Translations under genes and position numbers: made by a program
Shown here: positions 58,334 through 64,000 of the stretch, in pieces
How the letters are laid out: every line of letters starts with the position of its first letter
How positions within the stretch are numbered: the stretch's first letter is position 1
NCBI GenBank assembly: GCA_963741355.1
Contig: CAVUIG010000027.1
Location: 1-64,000 of the forward strand
DNA: 64,000 nucleotides
DNA from: CAIWHR01 sp963741355
GTDB lineage: Bacteria; Pseudomonadota; Gammaproteobacteria; Burkholderiales; Casimicrobiaceae
Direction of reading: 5' to 3'
The notes under the pieces: model-generated
What the model was told of the DNA's origin: nothing
The model's input: only the letters and a program-made list of their open reading frames with translations
Database searches by the model: none

Positions 58334-58351
58334 ATACCGACTGGTTGGTAT
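58334..58351 (-). promoter_or_regulatory. TetR operator candidate
   Basis: ATACCGACTGGTTGGTAT is an 18-bp dyad in which seven of nine arm pairs match. ACCGACTGGTYGGT-type sites are usual for AcuR/NemR-like TetR proteins. It sits just before the tetR start codon and overlaps TATATA, a likely -10. The rest of 58352-58637 shows nothing else. Confidence 0.6.
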
Positions 58352-58637
58352 GTATCATATTGAAGGGCACGGAGCTTGTCAAGGGGGTCGCTGCCGGTTC
58401 CGCGATCGCGGTGCGTGAAACCCTTGCACGGTCGGCCACGGACCCCGGATCGGCACTCCCGCAGCCACCCAGGCCCTCGATCATGCCGGGCGAACGCACC
58501 GCCTCGTCGCGCGCATACGGCGAGCGGACCGCGCAGGATTGCCGCACGAATCCGCTTTCCGCGTGCCGAAAATTCCGTTGTCCGGCAAAGGCGCGGACTC
58601 CTACGATTGAGCCGTCGTCCGAAACTTGGAGTCCGCC

Positions 58638-59510
58638 ATGAGGAATCTGCGATATCTGTGTTCTCTGGTCATGCTGGCCGCGGCACTTTGCTGCGGTTCC
58701 GCGGCAGCCGCGCCGGAAGCGGGATGGTGGTGGAATCCCGCCGAGAGCGGCCGCGGCTTCTTCATCGAAAGTCAGGACGGCATCTTCTTCCTCGGCGGCT
58801 ACTTCTACGAGGACGACGGCCACGCCAAATGGCTCGTCGCAGGCGGCGACAACGCGGATCCCTACCATTACACGGGACCGCTTTACGCGCAGAGCAGCGG
58901 CCAGTCACTGTACGGGACCTACTCGACGCCGTCGGCGCCGGCCGGTGCTGGAATGGTAACCGCCGCGTTCAGCGACGACACGCACGGGACGATCACGTGG
59001 CCCGGCGGCACGATCTCCATCGTGCGCTATTCGTTCGGCACGGGCACGCCCGACTTCCAGCCGTTCACCGGATGGTGGTGGAATCCCGCCGAGAGCGGCA
59101 GCGGCTACAGCGTCGAGCTGCAGGGCGACACGATCTTCATCGTCGGCTACATGTACGAAACGGACGGACGGCCCGTCTGGTACCTCTCGGCCGGCAAGAT
59201 GAGCTCGCCGTCGACCTACTCCGGACCGCTGCTGCAGTTCGCCAACGGCCAGACGATGGCCGGGCCGTACCAGCCACCATCGGCGTCCGTCACGGTGGGA
59301 ATGCTCGGCGTCGAATTCATCGCGCAGGATGAAGCCAACTTCACCTTCAGCGACTCGGCGTCGACTCGGGCCGGAACCACGGCGGGCGACGCGCGGATTC
59401 TCGCGGGCGGGCATTTCCGGATGGTCCCGGTCGTGCCGACCTTCCCCAAGTCCAAGTGCAGGCCGTCGAACCGATGTCACGAGCACGGTCACCAATTTCC
59501 GGAACCCTGA
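58638..59510 (+). CDS. Secreted protein with two 'GWWWNPAESG' units, 3' end frame-broken
   Basis: A signal peptide ending 'SAAAAPEA' is followed by two copies of a unit of about 120 residues. Each begins 'GWWWNPAESGRGFFIE' or 'GWWWNPAESGSGYSVE' and goes on 'GYFYEDDGHAKWLVAG' or 'GYMYETDGRPVWYLSAG', then 'SGPLLQFANGQTM'. The module is widespread in secreted proteins of Xanthomonadales and Betaproteobacteria and has no established name that I know. The last 60 residues are disturbed by breaks near 59450-59500, so the true stop may lie some bases beyond 59510. GGAG precedes the ATG at 58638. The subtilase at the right edge carries the same kind of units. Confidence 0.7.
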   Translation: MRNLRYLCSLVMLAAALCCGSAAAAPEAGWWWNPAESGRGFFIESQDGIFFLGGYFYEDDGHAKWLVAGGDNADPYHYTGPLYAQSSGQSLYGTYSTPSAPAGAGMVTAAFSDDTHGTITWPGGTISIVRYSFGTGTPDFQPFTGWWWNPAESGSGYSVELQGDTIFIVGYMYETDGRPVWYLSAGKMSSPSTYSGPLLQFANGQTMAGPYQPPSASVTVGMLGVEFIAQDEANFTFSDSASTRAGTTAGDARILAGGHFRMVPVVPTFPKSKCRPSNRCHEHGHQFPEP

Positions 59511-59594
59511 CGTTCACGCAGCACCTCGGTCCCTATGAGAGCGTGAACAAGGACGCGTGCGGTCATCCCATCATGAGCCAGCAATATCTTGCCG

Positions 59595-59624
59595 GCCCGC
59601 GCGCCTTCGCGGCGCGCGGGCTTT
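59595..59624 (+). terminator. Strong hairpin after the 'WWWNPAESG' gene
   Basis: GCCCGCGCGCC and GGCGCGCGGGC form a perfect 11-bp stem with the loop TTCGC, followed by TTTG. The T-run is short but the stem is very stable. The remaining gap to 59831 shows no gene. Confidence 0.55.
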
Positions 59625-59831
59625 GCCGCTCCTCCGACCGACCGCCGTGCGGATCCTTCTTTGCCGTAGCATGGGCCCGCCGCAACCATCGGCAAGTCAC
59701 ACTTTTTGTTTCAGCCGGTTACAACTCCCCGCACTTTTGACGGTGGCGGGGGTCAACGCATGAGGTTCACAGGCGTTGATGGCGTCGTGCACCCGCGTTC
59801 CCAACGAACCATCAGGACATCAGGAGGCAAA

Positions 59832-60634
59832 ATGAAAAAATTACTCTTCGCCAGTCTCGGGATAAGCGCTGCGCTCCTCGCGCCGCTCGCTGCCGCCCAG
59901 GTCACGTTCTACGAGCAGGAAGGCTTCCGCGGCCGCACGTTCACCACCAACGGACCGATCAACAACCTCGACCATTCCGGATTCAACGATCGCGCGTCGT
60001 CCGCCATCGTCGACCGCGGCAATTGGCAGGTCTGCGAGAACTCGGATTTCCGCGGCCAGTGCATCGTCCTGCGGCCGGGCCAGTATCCGTCGCTGGGCAC
60101 CATGGGGATGAACAATCGGATCTCGTCGATTCGTCGCGTGAGGCGGCGGACCGAACTATTGCATATGCGCCGCCGCCGCCGGTCGAGCCGGCGCCGTATC
60201 CGTATTACCCGCACCACGGCGAGCGCCTGTACCCCGCCGACGTCGTCGCGGTCCGCGCGGTGATGGGGCCGCCCGAGCATCGCTGCTGGGTCGAGCAACA
60301 GCAGGTCACCGCTCCGAACCAGCCGAACATTCCCGGGGCGATCATCGGCGGCGTCCTCGGCGGCGTGCTTGGCCATCAGGTCGGCGGCGGACGCGGCAAC
60401 GACGTCGCGACGGCGGTCGGCGCGGTCGCCGGCACCGCGATCGGCGCCAACGTCAATCGCGGCGGACAGACCTACACGCAGGACGTGCAGCGCTGCGCGA
60501 GCGCGCCGGGGTCAGGACAGGTCGCGTACTGGGACGTGACGTACGTGTTCCGCGGCGCCACGCATCGCGCGCAACTCGCCTACGCGCCGGGACCCACGAT
60601 CAACGTCAACGGTCGCGGCGAGCCGCGCGCCTGA
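59832..60634 (+). CDS. Beta/gamma-crystallin and glycine-zipper envelope protein, one frame break
   Basis: A signal peptide ('KKLLFASLGISAALLAPLAA') is followed by a beta/gamma-crystallin domain: 'VTFYEQEGFRGRTFTTNGPI' and 'WQVCENSDFRGQCIVLRPGQ', two Greek-key motifs with 'Y/F-E-x-x-x-F-x-G'. A break near 60133 leads to a Pro/Tyr-rich linker ('APPPPVEPAPYPYYPHHGER') and a glycine-zipper 2TM segment 'GAIIGGVLGGVLGHQVGGGR'. The protein ends in 'DVTYVFRGATHRAQLAYAPG', as in the Rickettsia 17-kDa antigen group. The product should be exported and may anchor in the outer membrane. AGGAGG precedes the ATG at 59832. Confidence 0.8.
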
Positions 60635-60696
60635 TCGAACTCGCGCCTGAGCGAACTCGCAGCCCGATCGAACTCGCGCCTGATCGAATTCGCGCC
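60632..60696 (+). repeat. Four tandem 16-17 bp units
   Basis: TGATCGAACTCGCGCC repeats four times with few changes (starts at 60632, 60648, 60665 and 60681). The first unit supplies the TGA stop of the crystallin gene. The last runs into the terminator stem. Confidence 0.75.
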
Positions 60697-60731
60697 GGAC
60701 CGGCCAACGCGCCGGTCCGGCGCCCGCTTTT
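60692..60731 (+). terminator. Terminator after the crystallin gene
   Basis: GCGCCGGACCGG pairs perfectly with CCGGTCCGGCGC (12 bp, 8-base loop), then CCGC and four T. It lies 58 bases after the stop of the crystallin gene. Confidence 0.6.
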
Positions 60732-60869
60732 CGCCTCTGTCGCCCGCGGATCGCGCGAAATCAACCGCGCATCCGATCTCTTTCTGAAGTCTCCGACGGG
60801 ATGATATCGGTGACGGATGACGGCGGCATGCGCCGTCCCGAGATCCGGATTCCTGTTGCGGTATATTCT

Positions 60870-61917
60870 TGCCGACGCATAGGAGGTGGCGCCAATCGCA
60901 GTCGAAACGCTTCCCCCAATTCCGAACCCAGAGTCCAAGAGGCCGTCCGGAGCCAACCGCCATACGGAGAAGTGTTGCGTGTTGACGCTGGAAAGGGCCG
61001 CTCCCGCGATGACGATCTTGCCGTTCGACTGCAACGCAACACTTGAGCCCGAGATGTTGGCTGTCGTGCCGCCAATGCCGAATCCAGCGTCGGGAGCGCC
61101 GTTCGCCAGGAAGCGCAGCACTTCGCCACCGAGGGTCACGACGATGATGTTTACCGTCAGGCTGCAATGCCATGGCGCTGAGCTGGAACATGGGGTCGGC
61201 TGCCGGTCGAAGGACAATACCACCTTGACCGAAGGTCGTATCAAGCGCTCCCGTCGTATCAAATCGCGCCAGCATGAACTGGCCGAGCCAATAGCCGGTG
61301 GCGTCGGAGGGCTTGCCAATGGGAATATAGAAAGAGCTATATCCTCCGACAATGATCTTGCCATCCGCCTGAACGACGATGCCCTTTGCGGTCCCGCCCG
61401 AGTATCTGGTTGGAACGACGACCTCGCCGCCCTTGCCGAAAGTGACATCGCGACTGCCATCAGCATTGAGTCGAATCACGCCCACCCCTAAGTCGGGCGC
61501 GCCCGCAGCGATTACGAACTTGCCATCTTGCTGCAATGCAACGGCATCACAACTCGTATCGGGGTCCAAGACCCCTGGGCGTGCAAGTTGGGTAGCAACT
61601 GTGCCGCCGACGCCGAAGGTCGCGTCAATCGCGCCACGGCTGCTGAATCGGGCGACGGTGCAGACCATCGAGCCGTTTGTCGTAGACGAAATGTAATACG
61701 AAATGCCGACTGTGATGATCTTTCCGTCTGCCTGCAATGCCAAGCCATCGGCCCAGTACCAATCGGCCGCCATAGCCATCCCCCCGATACCGAACGCCGA
61801 ATCCAGCGTACCGTCGGCGATGTACCGTGCGAGCAACACGTTGTGTTGAGAGAAATCGGGCGTCCCAACTCCCGCAGCCTTGCCATGGTGTCGCGCGCGC
61901 CCGGCCGGGCTCCGCAT
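60870..61917 (-). pseudogene. Delta-60 repeat gene fragment
   Basis: Repeats of the delta-60 kind: 'VLLARYIADGTLDSAFGIGG', 'LALQADGKIITVG', 'ARFDTTGALDTTFGQGG' and 'SVALQSNGKIVIAG', about six units. There is no signal peptide at the 5' end (the ATG at 61917 is nominal, with the sequence starting inside a unit). The frame changes near 61170, and the coding stops making sense at about 60870. GC content is visibly lower than in neighbouring genes. It looks like an internal piece of a larger secreted protein gene that was transferred or cut down. Confidence 0.6.
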
Positions 61918-61940
61918 TCATGACGCGTCAGGAGTCCAGC

Positions 61941-62543
61941 ATGTTCACCCGTTCGTACCGCGCGCTGTTCCCGCTCGCCGCCGCTCTGCTCGTCATCGGC
62001 TGCGCCTCCGCCCCGGACCAGACTTCCACGTGGCGCGACCCGGCGTATGCGGGTTCCGGCTTCCAGAAGATCTTCGTCGTCGGATTGAACTCGAGCAGCC
62101 TTCAGGACCAGCAGGGCTTCGAGAACCTCGTCGTGTCGAGCTTCCGGAGCGTGGGCGTGGTCGCGGTTCCCGGCTGGCAGTACGTTCCGACCGACCGGAC
62201 GCCGGATCAGGCGACGATGCGCGCCGCGGTTCAGCAATCCGGCGCGGATGCGGCCCTGCTCGTCAGGATGTCCGGCTTCACGGAGCAGTCGCAGATCGTG
62301 AACGTCGCGGATCCGATCTATCCGGTCGGCGGCCTCTACGAAGGCTGGTACCAGCCTGCCGTCGTCGCCAACTATCAGGTCGCGACGATCTACGCGACGC
62401 TCTTCGACGTCAGCACGGCGAAGCCGGTCTGGACCTACAACGTGCCGACCTTCAACCCCGCAACGCTGCAGCAGGACGCGCCGCGGTATGCCAACGAGAT
62501 CGTCGGCCGGATGCTGTCGAACGGCCTTCTCTCAACGCACTGA
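61941..62543 (+). CDS. Lipoprotein with a 'TWRDP' start
   Basis: The 200-residue protein has a lipobox 'LLVIGCASAP', so the lipid-bearing Cys is near residue 21. It has 'TSTWRDPAYAGSGFQKIFVV', 'GFENLVVSSFRSVGVVAVPG', 'MRAAVQQSGADAALLVRMSG' and 'KPVWTYNVPTFNPATLQ'. It resembles a common family of small proteobacterial lipoproteins (C-x-x-x...-T-W-x-x-P, DUF4136-like in layout) of unknown role. AGGAG stands 6-7 bases before the ATG at 61941, which is preferred to the ATG at 61920. Confidence 0.75.
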   Translation: MFTRSYRALFPLAAALLVIGCASAPDQTSTWRDPAYAGSGFQKIFVVGLNSSSLQDQQGFENLVVSSFRSVGVVAVPGWQYVPTDRTPDQATMRAAVQQSGADAALLVRMSGFTEQSQIVNVADPIYPVGGLYEGWYQPAVVANYQVATIYATLFDVSTAKPVWTYNVPTFNPATLQQDAPRYANEIVGRMLSNGLLSTH

Positions 62544-62605
62544 CCGTCGCGCCCGCCGCGACATCCGCCGCACGCTGCCGCGGCGCCCTCCTCCGCGCGA
62601 AGCAA

Positions 62606-64000
62606 TCAACGGCAGAGGGTTCCGCCGGACCCGGCGAACGGGAATCGGGTGATCTGCTTGCTCTGGTTCGTAACAGGCAGGCCGTCCTGTCCATTGGTCG
62701 TGTAGGCGAACGTCGCGTGGTTGCCGTCGGCGAAGGCCAGCGTCGCCGTCCCCACCATCGTCGCCGCCCACTTGCTGGCGTCGTAATTGTTGTACGTCGG
62801 GCCCGCGGAACGGTAGAGCGTGCCCGTGTACGCCGCGCCATTCCACGCCACGAGCGCCGACAACCACAACGGCGCGCCGCTCTCGTCATAGGTGTACCAG
62901 GTGGCGAATATCGAGTTGCCCTGATGCGCGAAATTCACACCCCATCCTGATTCGGCGCCGTTGGCGACCCACCACAGACCCTGGTAGTTGGTCGCCGAGG
63001 CGAAATCCGGCGTGGCCGCGCTGTACGCGCACGTCGGCTGCGGGCCGGTTCCCAGGTCGAATCGCGTCAGCGCCTTGACATGCGGGATGCCATACACCGT
63101 GTAGACGAAGCTGCCGTTGCTGGCGTCCGTCATCGCCAATTGACCATTGCCGACCGAAGTGGGCACGCCTGATCCGACAAAGCTGTTGAACGGCGGTCCG
63201 CGATCGACGTAGATCGGGCCCGCATACGCGTTTCCCGTCGGGAGAATGCGATCGGCGAGCATGGAAAGCCACCAGGCATTTCCCGAAGAGTCATAGGTGT
63301 ACCAGGTCGCAAAGATCTGGTCACCCGAGTGCGCGAAGTTGATGCCCCACCCCGGTTCGGAATTGGCCGGAGCGGCCCAGAACAGTCCGGTGTAATTGAT
63401 CGACGCCGTCTGCACCGCCCGCACCGCAGCGCCGGCATCGAGCATCCCCGCACCGCAGGTCAATGTGGTGCAGTAGCACTCCAGCTGATCGATCTGGGCG
63501 GTTCCCGGTGGTTGTGGCGCCGCGCATTGCGGCACCGGATTCGCCGATCGTTCCGCCGCCGGTCGTCGGGAACGGCCGCGCGGTGGCCTGCAGAAGGCTG
63601 CGCACCTGGGCGGGCGTCAACGACGGCTGCACGGCCAGCATCAGCGCCGCCGTCCCCGCCACCAGCGGCGCCGAGAAGCTCGTTCCCAGCGATGCGTTGA
63701 AGCTGTCGGTGTAGATCGAGCCGCCGTTCGCATCGGTCACCGGCGTCATGGTCCCCGCGTTCGAGGTCGTCAGAATCGGATAAAGACATGGGGTGCCGGC
63801 GCCGATGTTGACGCAATTGCCAGCCGGCGCACTGATGCTGATCTCGGGTCCGAGGTCGGAAAATCCGACCTTCGTCCCGACGTGCCGCAGTCCGGTGACG
63901 GCGATCGCGCCCGGGCAATTGGCCGGCACGCCCACGGCATGCCCCGTGCTGTTGCCCGCCGCCGCGACGACCACCGTGCCGGCAGCGGTGATCTGGCGGA
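62606..64000 (-). CDS. S8 family serine peptidase with two C-terminal 'SGWGINFAHQG' units, 5' end missing
   Basis: The gene enters from the right edge. Near the start of the visible part is 'TVVVAAAGNSTGHAVGVPAN' (the oxyanion Asn region), and then 'LGTSFSAPLVAGTAALMLAV' with the catalytic Ser of G-T-S-x-S-A-P. The Asp and His blocks lie off the window. A break near 63550 is followed by 'LECYCTTLTCGAGMLDAGAA'. Two modules come next: 'GLFWAAPANSEPGWGINFAH', and 'GLWWVANGAESGWGVNFAHQ' with 'SIFATWYTYDESGAPLWLSA'. They are related to the units in the 58.6-kb protein. It ends 'GSGGTLCR' at 62606. An exported protease is expected. Confidence 0.85.

Noticed and set aside
60632..60696. CRISPR-like array
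   Set aside because: Units are only 16-17 bp and directly adjacent, with no spacers and no cas genes.

Overview
This window looks like a chromosomal piece of a high-GC betaproteobacterium, probably Burkholderiales or a close relative, and probably from a draft or metagenome assembly. Three things suggest this: a long NrdA with two ATP-cone regions, a TctC/TctB/TctA carboxylate transporter, and YaeQ, DUF1254, DUF2442 and DUF4239 genes. Many genes carry single-base frame breaks with otherwise intact coding on both sides. I therefore read most broken genes as one gene each, and treat only clear fragments as pseudogenes. No rRNA, tRNA, CRISPR array, insertion sequence or prophage module was recognised.

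Layout. 1-153: end of a PLDc_N membrane gene. 191-5084 (minus): a glycan cluster (GtrA, a GT39 ArnT-like transferase, asparagine synthetase, a GT2 polyprenyl-phosphate-type transferase). 5.3-7.3 kb: a secreted seven-repeat propeller with a dockerin-like tail, plus a vestige of a second such tail. 7.7-13.1 kb: a DUF1254 lipoprotein, a rhomboid protease, a GAF/adenylate cyclase and hydroxypyruvate isomerase. 13.3-19.9 kb: a PdeM-like phosphoesterase, then the nrdA / small gene / DUF2442 / nrdB block with a pair of NrdR boxes in front and a terminator behind. 20-24.4 kb: a tiny membrane protein, an ankyrin protein, a DUF4124-TIGR03067 protein, a methyltransferase and a DUF4239 protein. 24.4-28.3 kb: two almost identical PadR regulators on either side of a secreted amidohydrolase.

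28.4-39.4 kb: a serine beta-lactamase-like hydrolase, two small membrane proteins, a TIR-TolB/FlgO-TPR protein, a cyclase-family hydrolase, two alpha/beta hydrolases, a 3-hydroxyisobutyrate dehydrogenase-like enzyme, YaeQ and a GT2. 39.5-49.8 kb: a HEAT-repeat protein, an orphan molybdate/tungstate-type binding protein, a fused FAD/Fe-S 2-hydroxyacid oxidase, a divergent serine/alanine-glyoxylate aminotransferase and tctCBA. With hyi and the dehydrogenase, these suggest uptake of small carboxylates and metabolism through glyoxylate, hydroxypyruvate and tartronate semialdehyde. That pathway link is inference.

50.2-56.0 kb: a long, heavily frame-broken secreted mosaic protein of Ig-like repeats. 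It ends in the same dockerin-like cassette as the 5.8-kb protein. 56.1-58.35 kb (minus): a TetR / VOC / AHSA1 / VOC operon with a palindromic site in front of tetR. 58.6-64 kb: secreted and envelope proteins, including a two-copy 'WWWNPAESG' protein, a beta/gamma-crystallin plus glycine-zipper protein, a truncated delta-60-repeat gene, a lipoprotein, and the 3' part of a subtilase whose tail carries the same kind of repeat.

The most unusual signals are the shared C-terminal dockerin-like cassette (two copies plus a vestige), the paired PadR genes around the amidohydrolase, and the concentration of frame breaks in secreted repeat genes.
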